Assembly: GCA_003116995.1 (NCBI GenBank)
Contig: BDSL01000118.1
Location: 186,001-250,000, forward strand
DNA length: 64,000 nt
Origin: Yamagishiella unicocca
Lineage: Eukaryota > Chlorophyta > Chlorophyceae > Chlamydomonadales > Volvocaceae
Direction: 5' to 3'
The notes beneath the pieces were generated by a model that was not told where the DNA came from, did no database searches, and saw only the letters and a list, made by a program, of their open reading frames with translations. A program made the position numbers and the translations under genes. Of the stretch, positions 36,401 through 53,987 are shown in pieces (positions within the stretch are counted from its first letter, which is position 1; each line of letters starts with the position of its first letter).

Positions 36401-39400
36401 GACCTGGAGGCGGACAAGAAGTGTGCGGAGGGGAAAATCGTCATGTTGCAGGTGGGATCCAAACAAATGGAGTAAGTTCTCTAGTGCGCTTAGTAACGAT
36501 GGGTACCTCATCCTTTCCTTGTCAACGACAGGAGGCCCTAAATGCCATGGCAGCAGCCCGAACCGCTGCTGAAGGGGACGCAGTTTCACGCGCGGCTGAG
36601 GCGGAGGCCGCGCTGTCATCTCTGCTTCGAAACTATGACGAACTGGCGGTGCAGCACGAGCAGCTGCAAACAGAGGTGAAGGCAAAGGCTGCGGACGCCG
36701 ACGCCTTGCGTATCGGCATGACGCAGGAAATCGAGAAGCGGAAGGAGGCTGAGCTGCGAGGTACGTCGCTGACGCAGAACGTGACTGACAAGGTTGTGGT
36801 TAACGCGTTGCCTACTTTGCCTACTACCGCCCTACTTATTGTTGTAGCCTTACTCCCAATATTTTCTGCAGCTAAGCATCTCAGGGTTGTAAAAAATGAG
36901 TCAGGGTAACCGACGCCGTTAGTGTTACTGTATCTTGTTCGTCCCACGTATCTAGGCGAGGGGCACGCCGCTGCCATGGATGATTTGCGCCAAGAACTTC
37001 TGCGCACCCAAGAGATGCGTCAGGAAGCGACGATCCTTCGCGATGAGGTGTGGAAGCTGTACTTAACCTGGGTCAAGTAAAAGCTCTGTTGGGTCACAAC
37101 TGAATCCTTTGGACTTTTCGCAGATGTCCACACAGCAAGCTGCGGCAGACCGCACCGCCATCCAATTGCAACAGCTGCACCTGGAAATCTCGTCTCTGCA
37201 AGCCGCCGTGACGCGGCTAACGCATGAGCTGTCGGTTGCGAAAGAAGCAGCGGCAGCGTCGGACGCGGAAGTACAGGAGCTATTGGACGCCAACACGCTG
37301 CTCGAATCGCAGGTGCAGACAATGCTGATGCGTTGGCCGATGGCGGATAGGTCTGGTGTTTCTCGTGCGCCCGTCTCTCGCTGAACGATTCTCGTTAGTG
37401 CCATTTTCTCACTCTGCACGACCCTAGTCTCACGCAATTTCCTGACTTCTTGTTTATTGCCTTGCCGTCTGCAGCTGCGCGCAAGCCGTGCTGCAAGGAG
37501 CGCCGCCGAAGTTGACGAGGTTCAAGCCGTTCAGGCTCGAGTGGCTGCTCTGTCAGCTCAGTTGCGCGACTCAGATGTGCTCCGGTCTAAGTTTGAGGTG
37601 CAGGTGAGCGTTTTGCTTACTGCTTGACAGTTGTAAAAGGGCAAACGGTGCCTGTGCGGAGTGGTGATATTTACCGTCGTTGTGGACAGGTACTCGAGCT
37701 GACGCAGCAGATGAGCGAACAGCGCAGCGCTGGCGCCCACGAACGAGCCGAGATGGAGCGTGCACTAATGGCTGCAGGAGAAGCGCGCCTCCGCATGGAG
37801 TCGGAAATTGTCAAATTGGAAAAGGTGCTGACCGATATGCAGTAGATATTGCCGTGGGCTCCTGGGCGTGTCATTAAAGTTTTCCCTTGGATCGTGTCCG
37901 GAAGCTGATTCCTCTCGCCTTGCCTTACCTCATCGGCCAGGCCTGCAAGGAACTGCGTGAGGAGAACCGGTGCTTAGAAGACGAATTGCAAGCTGCCCGG
38001 GGAAAACTGCAAGCACCATCTCGCCATGAGGCTGCCGTAGAGCAGCTTTCCGAGCTGCAGTCCCAGCTTGCGCTCCAAGAAAATCGGCACCGCCTGGCCA
38101 TGGAGCGTTTTACGGAGGACCTGTCGGCCATGCATAAGGTGAGCTTAAGGGCAAGGGAAAGGACGTACTAGCAAAAAGAAACGAGCATGGCAAGCCATCG
38201 TTTCATTAATTAGGCGTGGGCAATCATGCAAATTGAAACGGGTGCTAGGTAAATGGCAACGTACTGGTTTCCAAACCAATAAATCAGCGGGCGGAACCAT
38301 GAGGCCATCGTTGACGACTGCACAGGCCGCAGCTGGAGATGGTTACCAGTCGGGCTCCTTAAGCGCGATTGAGACCTGCTGCGCTTGAACGTGTTCTATA
38401 TTCATTGCTCGCAGCGCCTTGCTGACGAACAGCGGACATCCGCTGAGCGTGAGGCGTGGCTCCTAGAGACCCAGGCTGCAGAAATGGGGCGGCTGCGGGA
38501 AGTGCAAGTTGAGGCCATTGACGAGGTGTGCGGGCTGGGGCATACATGCCGCTACGAAACAATGGCGCAAACGTGGCGATCCTCGGGCGTCTGACATGTA
38601 TTACCCTCGCATGCGGCTGTCCCTCTTGCGTTCCTTGTAGTTGGAGCTTAGCGCTAAGCAGCGTGAGGCGGAACTCAACGCGGAGAAGTTATCCCTGGAG
38701 TCACAGATCCACTGGTTGACAGAGCAGCTTACGGAGCTGAACCAGCGTTTGCAGCAGCAACACGCAGCGGGTGGCGCACCTGCAGCACCGCCAACACGTA
38801 AGGCTGCGCGGGCATCGTAAATGGGTATGGGCGTTCCAATGTTGGCACGGTTCTCAACACTGGGAACGCTTTTAGGATTAGGTTTGACCGTCGCTTGACC
38901 TAACTTCAGTTATAAAAACACTCCCTTGGCAGAATTGGTCGAGCAGATGGCGGCCTTGGAGAGTGAACTACGACGAGCCAAGCGCGGCGAAATAAAGCTG
39001 CAAGCCATGTTGTACCGGCTTCGTAAAGATGTGGAGGCTGCAAATGGTGGCAGCGTCGCAGGCTTTGACAACTTGCGTGACGTACGGTCGTTGCAGTACG
39101 ACGTTGACTTGCTGACAGAGAAATGCAAGGTAAATTCTGGGCACGGGAGGCTGGGCACGTTGTAATGTGTGCTGTTCGCAACAACGCCTGACGCTGCATC
39201 GTGTTCCTGCAGCGTTTCGCTCGTGAGGCGCAGCAGCATGAGGCCGAGAAACGTCAGCTGCAGGCACTTGTGGACAAGCAGGATCAGCAGCTACCTGCGC
39301 TGCCGCGTGTAGCAGGCGCCAAAGCACAATCAGTTCAGGCCGCCTCAGCCAGTGCTGGTGTGGCCGTGTTGGTGGACAAGGAGAACATGCCGTACCGTTA

Positions 39401-39401
39401 A
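24421..39401 (+). CDS. Giant CENP-E-like kinesin-7
   Basis: An N-terminal motor kinesin with a very long coiled-coil stalk, the layout of CENP-E, which links kinetochores to microtubules in mitosis. Thirty-eight exons join in phase to 2887 aa: 24421-24434, 24521-24911, 25057-25278, 25772-25982, 26111-26372, 26531-26660, 26873-27038, 27125-27283, 27470-27573, 27844-27965, 28075-28213, 28429-28722, 28943-29026, 29132-29413, 29658-29826, 29992-30185, 30349-30545, 30928-31044, 31209-31392, 31602-31704, 31901-32047, 32308-32621, 32758-32926, 33058-35103, 35277-35509, 35618-35850, 36026-36142, 36217-36451, 36532-36760, 36956-37047, 37124-37312, 37475-37603, 37690-37824, 37941-38138, 38415-38525, 38641-38797, 38933-39129, 39213-39401. 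The P-loop GQTSSGKT is at 88-95, switch I NDQSSRSH at 197-204, and switch II DLAGSE at 235-240. After the neck comes [10 protein letters not shown], like the RRVTWCLGK segment of CENP-E. Exon 24 contains a threefold 95-residue repeat. The protein ends DKENMPYR. Confidence 0.92.
28736..28780 (+). repeat. Short dispersed repeat, copy 2 (kinesin intron 12)
   Basis: GTAGTAGTACCCATTACAGT, GGGCTCTAGACCCCAAGGTAC. It has the same word order as 9515-9556, only 13 bp after the exon 12 donor. Confidence 0.55.
29437..29480 (+). repeat. Short dispersed repeat, copy 3 (kinesin intron 14)
   Basis: GTAGAAGTAACAGTTCCAGC, GGGTTCCAGACCAAAAGGTC. Its position relative to the donor site (about 24 bp downstream) is similar to that of copy 2. 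Confidence 0.55.
31829..31867 (-). repeat. Short dispersed repeat, copy 4, inverted (kinesin intron 20)
   Basis: Read on the minus strand: GTAACGGTTACAGTGGGTTC, CAGACCAAGAGGTAGAACC. It matches copies 1-3 in the opposite orientation and lies 33 bp before the exon 21 acceptor. Confidence 0.55.
33258..34112 (+). repeat. Threefold 285-bp coding repeat in the kinesin stalk
   Basis: Copies start at 33258, 33543 and 33828, exactly 285 bp (95 residues) apart. Each carries [17 protein letters not shown], then ERVSSKLS, then AAMQ, then [10 protein letters not shown], then QRLTDRA and AQQLRDQ. The exact 95-residue period, the very high DNA identity and the lack of introns inside exon 24 indicate recent tandem duplication of coiled coil. 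Each copy has heptad-like Leu/Val/Ala spacing. Confidence 0.93.
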
Positions 39402-39654
39402 CTCGCGGGATGGTTATATCCACGTACCGTATACCCCTACATGGCATGGTATTATTTCTGCTCGTTCATTAAGGTCAACAACAGGGAGGCTTGCGCAGCG
39501 CCACTTTGGTGCGCAGGTGTACTGCCCAGGTGTATAGCAAAGCAAGTGGCGTTCAATTTTTATGACACTGGATTCGACCAGAGTCGTCTTCTTGCGGCGA
39601 AAGATTGAGGGTATAACTGATACACGTACGTATGTCGTGTCTTTTCTGTTTCCT

Positions 39655-39659
39655 TGTAA
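39655..39659 (+). terminator. Putative polyadenylation signal of kinesin
   Basis: TGTAA, 254 bp beyond the kinesin stop codon. Confidence 0.55.
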
Positions 39660-40256
39660 CTCCTGGTAACTTGCTTACACAAGTCGTACTGCCACTGATC
39701 TTGTCAGCTTTTTAGACTTGCAAGCGTACACTAAAGCCCCTGGTTGCTCAGGCCCTTCCAACAGTGTGACCGGGTGAGCCTACTTGTAGGATGAGACCTG
39801 TAAAAGATGACGATCTCGATTGCACGACCACGCTACAGCAGCCACGGCACCAATTATCATCCCTATTTGCACTTGGGGGAAATCCTTTTTGGAAAACACT
39901 AACAGTGAGAACGGAGAAATGAGTCAGTTGCATGAGCTCATGTGTACCACGCTGCATAACGCTATCTCGCCAGCTCCGCCTCGCCATATGGTTCCCTTTC
40001 ACAGCATTGTCATGCCCCAATGCATCCAACTTCGAAAGGACATACGGCACGAAGGGATATCCTCCAGACACATCGACGCAGTAACCACTCCACAGCATAA
40101 ACTCTACAGGAACCAAGCCCCGCACACAAACTCGCTTCACCTCGACACACATCGCAAAACGACGTAATAACCGTGCAACAATCGCGCGTCTGGGACAGTC
40201 ACCTTGCGACCTCTGCACGTCAGTTTGACACATATTCCTGCCCTTTTGCGGGCGCG

Positions 40257-40261
40257 TTACA
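40257..40261 (-). terminator. Putative polyadenylation signal of FTSH4
   Basis: TGTAA on the minus strand, 357 bp beyond the FTSH4 stop codon. Confidence 0.55.
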
Positions 40262-40617
40262 TTGACGCCCCCCACTGACGCCCCCATAGCCGCCCGTGAG
40301 AGCTGGACGCTCTTGTCACGCCCAAATCCCTTCCTAGGTGTGCGCCAAATTGTGCCCGAAGGTACTGTTGGAAGGCAGGGTTCACATGACTCCAGCGGCA
40401 AGAGCTTCATACACACCTTGCCGCCGTCTCTGCATGTTTCCAGTCAGAAGACCGAGGCGCTCACGTCTAGGAGACAGGTAGCCCCAGATCGGAACCTGTT
40501 GCACTATCTGTCGTACAAGCAACAGCAATGGTACGTCTCACGGACGGCTAAGCGTGTGAACGACAGCCAAGACGGTGCCGCCCATGTAGTATGACTAGAA
40601 CTGTGATGGACAAACGC

Positions 40618-46352
<5,735 letters not shown>

Positions 46353-49005
46353 CTGCCAGGTGAAAAGTTACATCCATGTAACTTGTATTGCGTAAATTAG
46401 TATGCGTACACAAGTCGGACGCCGCACCTCATCTGCGACTCTCGTGTTGTAGACCCTACGCCCATATTTGAACACCGCAGTTAGATCTTTTCGGCTCCGT
46501 TTGCCTGACAATATAAGTTGGAGTAATTGTCGCGTCGTCTGCATACTCAGTTTGGGGAAATGTCTCCTTTCGAGAACTAAAGGGCTTACGAAAGCATAAG
46601 AAAGGTACACACAATGTAGAGGAAGGATGCCGGCACGAAATTTCGCTAAGCAAGGTGTAACTAGACGCAGGTATTGCCTAGGGCACGACGTGTCATGCTG
46701 CCGTACCTGAAATGGGGGCCGGATGGACGTCAACGCGCCCAGTGCGCAATTGGAAGCTGGAATGTCAGTTTAACGCCTCGGCTGGTTGCTGACGAGTCAG
46801 GTCCCGAGGACCTCCATGCTTAATGGGCGCAGGAAAAGGCCGACCCACGGCAGGTGCGTTGCAAAAGCCTTACGTCAGCAGTTGTTCAAGTTAATGGCGG
46901 CAATGCAGCACGGCCCGGCGCCTTGTACACGCATACTGGCACGGACTCCAGGGAGGTGTGGGCGTGTGTGGAGTTTGTGCCTAGGCCAATTCGGGTCCGA
47001 ACCCGATTGCCTGGCGCGTTGTATGCCAGCCAACTCCCTATCTCAAGGCTCTTATTGGCCATCCCTGCGGTGCACGCGCACATGTAGCAAGCGTGCGAAG
47101 GGTTTCGACCAGCCACCCCTCTGTCGGACCCCTGGAGACCCGGGCGCCCAGAGATCCCCCCCTGCACCCTGTAACACATTCTGTTTTTGAAGGCCTTTTT
47201 GTAGGAAAGGGCATCGTACCACCCAAAATATCACCTCAAGGAGTCCCACCCCCAATATTTCATAACATAACTATATATACTACTTGTAGATTCCATACAA
47301 ACTATCACCTCGAGGATGCCCTAGCACCTCGGCGGCAGCTATCCGTGACGCCATGAACACTGCCAGTTGGCCGTCAGCGCATGACGGCCCAGCCCCCAAG
47401 ATCGTCACCTCCTGCACAGGCGAGTATGGGGCCCACCATGCTTGGCACAGGGACACTGGAGCCGAAATACCCTGAAACCCGTGACGGAGCGTTGGAGTCA
47501 TACTGAGCGTTGACCGTCGCTCCGTCGAATCGACTGATGTATGACACAGCGGAGGCAGATGCTGGCAGCGCACATGCATCCTAATAGGTTGTAGGCTGAC
47601 TTACGGGACGGCAAGATGTAGATCCAGGCCCGGGTCATATCCGGTCGCAAGGTTTTTGTAAATGCTCACAAAACGGGCATTGCCTGGACGGGTACGGTGA
47701 ACGGAATACTCTTCGCGCGTATAAGCTGATACTTTGCTGAGGTATGAGGATCCTTGAGCTCCTTGAGGAAGGACGCTTGGCAGTTGTCACTGACGGACGC
47801 TCAGCGCCCTTACGCATCACCATCCCGTTTATTTAAGAACATACAGCCGGACAGCAGTAGGGTGCGAACCTAGTGCGAATTGAGGATACTCGTTTAGTTG
47901 TCCGCAAAGGTGTCTTGCCTTATCCTTTCGAGGCCGTTAGCTTGATGTAGTGGGTGGTAGCTATTGGCAGGCCCGCAATTTCGTCGTCCGAGTTCATTGA
48001 TCATGCCTCGTATGGTGATGGACGTAGCAGCGGATGTGATACTGATAGGTCAGGGTTGGTCGCAAGGCTGACAAACTTCGTCGCCTACATTCGCCACCCC
48101 ACGGTGTCGGACACAGGCGGACACATAATCCTATCGAGGCCACATGAACAATATCCTCGTGATGCGACCCTAGACTGCGCATGTCATGGACTACTGCAAA
48201 CGCGCAGGGGTCAACGGATCACCGGCTGGTACAGTGTTAAACTTCTCCCTGGGCGACACCTGCTTCCCTGGGGTTCCCCAGAGCACGTGGCTCAAGGCTA
48301 AAAAATCTTACCATTCCCCCAAATGCCATGGCTTCAATTGAGGTTTACTAATCCTTGCCAGTTGGCATTGAGCTTTTGCGTGAAGATGCCGAATGGCAAA
48401 GCCCCTAAAAGGTCTCACCCTGTGACACCCACCGTTCATGTCTAGTGTGAACCGAGCAGCCCGTGACGGAACTTAATTCATTCTAAGCTTATGGTATTGG
48501 ATGAAGTTACAAGAGCGCTGGCCTCAACAGATCACAGGAACTCCTAGCTACTTTCACATGCATTTGTGGAAACGGAAAAGTCCTCAAATCCCGAAACTTA
48601 TAGGAAGTTAGGTTCACAAGTAAATAGAGGGTAACTTAACGCGACAACTATGCACTGTTTTGGCCGGACCCTGACGGGAGTGACGTCCTCGTCCAAGTCG
48701 TCCGTTGTGTCGGTTTTACATTTATAAGTCCCATTTACTCCCATATACTCTTAGGGTTACGTAGACTCGTAGAGAGTCTCTTACCTGATATCAGGATGAG
48801 GACGAGAAATGATGACATGCAGTTCACACCGTACAATTACGAGTGTCGGTCGAGCACTTCCAGTGAGCTCCGACTGCCATGCGCATCCTTGTCAGCAGAC
48901 CCTACGAGGTATGTAAACGTATGTTTATGGTATATGGTTGTTACTTTACGTGTTATCCAACGTAAGTACGTTAACTTAAATAGTCGCAACATAAAACGAA
49001 CCCGC
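46353..49005. other. Upstream region of FTSH4 and of the MYB-like gene
   Basis: This divergent region must hold the missing 5' exons of FTSH4 and both promoters. One candidate presequence start is the minus-strand ATG at 47354, which reads MASRIAAAEVLGHPR before a possible donor, but I cannot connect it in phase without an intermediate exon. The ATG at 48796 lies in frame with the MYB-like protein and is an alternative start. No repeats or RNA genes were recognised. Confidence 0.4.
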
Positions 49006-52000
49006 ATGAACGGTGACTCGGGCTCCGATGATGGCAGCCCAAAATCAGCCAGCGGTCCAAACAGTGGTCACACAGGTTCTGTTGTTGTGAGGCCCAGCAT
49101 GCCTCGGGCCCGGCGCGAGCATTCAAGAAGTGCGCGGCGAACCAAGTGGACGTGCACGGACCTTGCCAGGCTCGCATATCAGCATTCTCTGCTGGGAAAT
49201 AAGTGGACTGTGCTTGCGAAGATATTTCACAAGACAGATGCGCAGGTCAAGGTACGCGGGCGCGATGCCTCGTCTCGGGGGGTCCGACCGTCGTCCGACG
49301 GCATCCCACATGTTCAACATGTTGCATTTCACGCCGCAGAATATATTCCACAGCGTCGCTCGCTCAAGGAGCGGCCTCAAGAAATGCGCTGTCCTCTATG
49401 CTTATGCGAAAGGCGTCCGCGGCTGCGTCGACAATCCGGATGCGCGGAGGGCGGCGCTGCAGAAAGCAAGGGATACGGCGAGGAATGCCACGGCAGTGGA
49501 TGCCTCTCGCAGGCCAACCGCGACGGCCACAGCGTCAAGTAAGGTGGAGCAGCCGAAGCCGTATCGTGCAGCAAAAATGACTCAGCCGCGTCCCGACCAT
49601 CAAGCAGCTATGCCCAACATCTTAGGCGCAGATGTCGGTTCCGGCTCAGCAAATGCTGCGAACTGCGATTTGGGCGCCGATAGCGACCTCCTCACCGCAG
49701 GATGGAAAGGTGCGTCCCCGCGGGGCTTACAAAAGCAATCGCCGAGGACTCCTGTAAACGTGATCGCGTCCTTACTTTTTCAATTGCACATCGTAAGCTG
49801 AGGTCCTACCAGTGCCTGCGGTCTGTGCTGCCAGATCAAAATCCGTTGCCGCTTAGAAGGCTGCTACCGGCGCATCCGACCTTCACATACCGCCTGCATG
49901 CGTGAACCGCACGCGCCCTCCGTTACTCATTCCTGTAGGGCCTGTCACGGCTGTGTTCACTGCAACGAAGGCAGCAATCATGGATGCCGTCGACTGTGAG
50001 GCACGTCACCCCGTCGGGCTCACTGACGCCGGTGCCGCCAAGCCCATGGATGTCGACACCGTCCAGTCTGGGCTCTTTCGGGACGCGGGCTCCGGGCATT
50101 GGCCCAACGTCACCAAAGTGTCGGCGGAAGCCGGCCACGTCGCTAGCGCCCCCGCCGCAGCCTTCAGCACAGACAGCGGCTCCCTTCAAACCGGCCTTGT
50201 GGGGCTAGGCGGCGTCCCTGGCGCGGGCGCCCGAGAGGAGGGAACCGGCGATGCCGCAGGCGGTGCCACGCTTGTTACCTTCAAGGTGCCCCGGAGAGCT
50301 TCGGAGTACAATGCGCGCTGCGACCCCTTGCTGCTCCTCCGCGCCCATAGCAGCCGCAACTCCGGGACTGGATTCCTGATTGCGGCACCCGGATCGTCGG
50401 AACCCGCCCCTCCGTTCGGCGCATGCGGCAGCGCTGTAGACTTCAACTGGGCTGGCAGTCAGCCAGCCAGCGGTTGGGTTTCTTCAAGCGTGCAGTCAGC
50501 CTGCCAGCCGGTGGTACCGCAGCTGCAGGCGCCTGGGGTCACTGAAGGGGCACTGCCCTTCAGTGGCGGCATTGGCGCCAACTTTTGGGATATGGAGGAG
50601 CTCTCTCCATTCGTCGCTGTGGGTAGCTGCGGCCGTGATGATGCAGCGGGCGCCTGCGGGGGCGGAACCGCAGGTCCTTCTACGGAGCAGTGGCAGCCCC
50701 CCATGTTATTTCCGATGCCGCAGCAGCCGCAGCTGTTGCCGCAACAGGCGCAGCATCTGCCGCAACAGCCACTACAGCAGTTGCACGAAAAGGGTCAGGC
50801 CGACCGTGGCCCTGACCCCTTCTGTAGCTTTCTGGGTGATTCTCTACGAGGCGGAGGCGGAGCCTCCTTTGTGGGTGGCTGGGGCGATGGCGGCGGCCTC
50901 GTAACGTGGCTACCAGAGGTGGGCCGTTCTTCTTCGTGAGACGAACATGGAGTGGGTCGCTTCCGCGGAAGACGAGTACTGATTTACGGCAGACTCCCAA
51001 ACCGTGTCCGCAGGGTTTTGCTGCGCAAATGGCCCCCGAGAGTGCGCGCAGCTGTGGACACGGTGGCAGCATGTACGGCTTAGCCGGCGGGCCGAGCACC
51101 GCGGGCTCGGCTGCGCAGCGCTGCAACTCCGTGCGCTCCACCAATGCTCCAGGTAATTAAACATTACCAGGACTGTGCTCAGGGCCTTGTTGCGATGTCG
51201 GATGCAGGATACAACCCTAACACGTCTCGCCGTACCGATTTGTCGGCCTTGTGTGCGTGTCCTTGGCTTTGCTGCTGCTGAATTGGCGAATAAGTTGGCG
51301 GGATTGGCCGCACCTACCATGAATGGCGGGGACCATGCGACAGCAGAGTGCTACGCGGATGCAAATCCATCCGTCCATCCATTTTTGATATGTTTGGCCT
51401 TTGACCTCGTCATGCAGGCCGTCAGATGGGAGCCTTCCAACCCAGCACGTGCAGCAACGTGTCCCTGATTGCTGCCCGCCACTCAGCGCCGGCAGGGTAC
51501 CAGCTGCCGCAGGATGTTTCCGCGGGCTCGGCCCAGGATGCCCTTCCGATGGCACGCACCATTGGCGAGGCGAGGCTCTCGGCAAATGTCCCCGCTGAGT
51601 TTCTGCATCCTGCCCCAATGCCGGCTCAGTACCACTACGGATCAGTACCCGTTTACATGAGTCCAGCTGGCGCAGTTGGAGCAACTGGCCTGCCACAACT
51701 GCCAAACGTCTGCCCGTACCAACCGGGCGTACGGCGTGCCTCGGACTGCACCATGTCTCAGTCGCCGTTGCTGTACGGAGGCCAGCCTTACGAACATCTG
51801 GGTTTGGTTACCCATGTCGCACCGGTCGTAGCCGGTACGGGCGGCGACGCGGCACTGGGGCCCCCGCGGGCGTTGGCAGGAGCTGAAGTCATCGACCCGG
51901 ACAGCCTTGCGCTGGCCTTCCAATCCTTCTGCTCACCGCCGACACCGACCCTCGGGGAGCAACTGTATGCCTCGCAGCCACAAGCATGCGCGTGGCCGCC

Positions 52001-52061
52001 GCTAATACCGCGTGTGGAGCCCGACCCGTCATCCAGACCACAGTGGCAGTGGCCATGGTAG
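49006..52061 (+). CDS. MYB/SANT-like protein with Gln/Gly-rich tail
   Basis: A probable DNA-binding protein. Exons: 49006-49251, 49340-49709, 49939-50918, 51014-51152, 51418-52061, joined in phase to 792 aa. Residues 44-95 look like one MYB repeat: Trp48, Trp67 and, at the third position, Phe85, with spacing of 18-19 residues, ending KTDAQVKNIFHSVARSRSG, like the QVKNxFH recognition helix of plant and algal MYBs. A basic stretch (RARREHSRSARR) precedes it and could be a nuclear signal. The rest is low complexity, rich in Gly, Ala, Pro and Gln (PQQPQLLPQQAQHLPQQ), as in many activators. I know no function for it. The start could instead be the in-frame ATG at 48796, which would add 70 residues. 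A split of the MYB repeat by an intron just before the recognition-helix end is seen. Confidence 0.72.
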
Positions 52062-53847
52062 GGAAACCGCGTGTGCGGTTAGGACAGAGGGGCTGGTGAG
52101 GCTCATGGTGGGTTGCACCGTTGACGTTGGGCTTTGAGTATTTATGCTAGATTTGATGTTCCATGCAGCGGGTTGGTTGGAGCTGGCCCATTCAGCGGAG
52201 CGTTGGTGGAGTCTTAATGTCAATATGCCCTTGTGCTAGGGAAGCCTTACCGTGCGGCTTGCATTCCAGCGATCTCGCTGGATTTCCGATTGTGCCATGA
52301 TATCGCGCCGCATGTGTGGGCTGGCTCCGCCAGAGTTACCCATGGGACACATCCGATTCACTACATCTAACGGCAACGGCCGTTTGATTTGCGGCGGACT
52401 GTCTTTGAGAGCATCGAGCATTATCGCCGTATGCTCCTTTGCTCTGCTGCTCCACCTTTATTTGCTGCTCCAGACAGGAGCTTGTTTGCTGCATGTTCAT
52501 GCAAAAGCAACCCTGCGATAGGCGCAGGGCAAGGGCAAGTTCGGTAGGTGCCCCGCGTCCATTATTTGACGCAAGGCCGTCAATGATGCGTGCGCGAGCA
52601 AGCATCTAGCGTGACGGTTGCGTGAGCACTTTGTACGAATGCAATAAGGAGGATATTAGCCGCTAACCAGCCGTCTCACGAATGGTTGCACGGTGGAGGT
52701 ATCCCGGCAGTAGGTGTCGTATCATGTGCAGGGAATCCTGTCGTGTCCGCTGGTGTAGGGTTTGGGAAGAGGGCCATCCTAAGTCGATGCCGTACACCCA
52801 ATTTAATGCCGGGGCTTGCTCGGTGCCAGGGTGAAAGGTTCAATTTCGCTTATTTACATGGGCCTTGGGTATTTCCAAGTTTTGCGCGCCGCCTTCTGAT
52901 TTCCATTCAATCTGTTCGGACGTATACCCAAGCTTGCGGAATATTCGCGCGTGGCACGTGGCGGCGAAATTTAGAACCCAATCATGAAAGGTAATCTACA
53001 ACGGGTTTCCTAACGAACAAAATAACTCGCGCCTGGTATGAGGATGCGTGCAGGGAGCGCGTTTCAGAGAACCGCTGCATGTTCCGTGCGATCGTTGCGG
53101 GGCATTATGGATGGGCGCATGGTCCAAGTTGTATGGGTTTGGACGATGCAAGAAGATACCCGCCACTGCTAGCAATGATGGTTGCTGTTGGGTTCACCTG
53201 CGACGAGCTGCGTGGGTTGACATTAAACGGTCCCAAGAATATTGTTGTAGCCTCATAAGGTAGAGCATTATGCGTCTGTCGAACAGCCCCGCTGCGTCTG
53301 CCTGTGGGCAATAATGGCACTTGGATCAGTATCTGCGCCGCTAGGTGATCTGCGCAGTACAAGGGTCTAAGTTAGGCAGCGAACCCTTAGCTTCCCAACC
53401 CAGCGCCTGTGTTGTTGGGATCAAGATACGATGATTCGTGCGCGGTCACTCTAGGTTATGGATTTGCAGATGCCCGATGTTTGGGTTGAAGGTGCTCATC
53501 AAGACGGGGATGACGTGCGCCTCGGTTGCGCCTTGTTCGACTCATGCTATGCATATTCGTGTGTCGGCCCCATTAGGGCCCAGTAGGACATAGGAGTTAC
53601 GAATCATCCTTCTTCACAGCACCTTTCCACCGAATTCGGCCCTGCCCCGGGCAGGGCCGCTGGTGGGACGTCCGCAATCGTGTACGATTCCCAAGGGCTT
53701 GTGGAGGGGTCTTAAAGACACGGACCGTAATGGGCTATTGATTTTGTACGTGTGCGGTTGGAGCGCTTTACCTTAGCGCAGCCTGCCCCGCCATCTGTTG
53801 TACGCACGCTGCACCAATACCATGCCTCTAATAAGACAGAGGCTCGC

Positions 53848-53852
53848 TGTAA
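53848..53852 (+). terminator. Putative polyadenylation signal, forward
   Basis: TGTAA, with a second copy at 53910-53914. It is the first forward copy I noticed after the MYB-like stop codon at 52061. Confidence 0.35.
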
Positions 53853-53982
53853 AGCCATTCATTCATAATTCCAGTGATGTGTTGTTTGTTCCACCCTGCT
53901 CTGGGTTCTTGTAAAGTTTGACTTCATGCAAACTGACCGGTCACGCGGCCCATGGACACTGTACGTACCGTCTTCGGCACTG

Positions 53983-53987
53983 TTACA
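53983..53987 (-). terminator. Putative polyadenylation signal, reverse
   Basis: TGTAA on the minus strand, about 700 bp beyond the stop of the proline-rich protein. Confidence 0.35.

Larger units (their letters stand above)
39402..40617. other. Convergent spacer, kinesin / FTSH4
   Basis: About 1.2 kb between facing 3' ends, with a forward TGTAA at 39655 and a reverse one at 40257-40261. Open frames on either strand (for example 39748-40416, minus) have no recognisable features and overlap both 3' UTRs. Confidence 0.6.

Noticed and set aside
39748..40416. 222-codon minus-strand frame downstream of FTSH4
   Set aside because: It overlaps the likely 3' UTRs of two genes and contains the FTSH4 polyadenylation word. 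No family resemblance.
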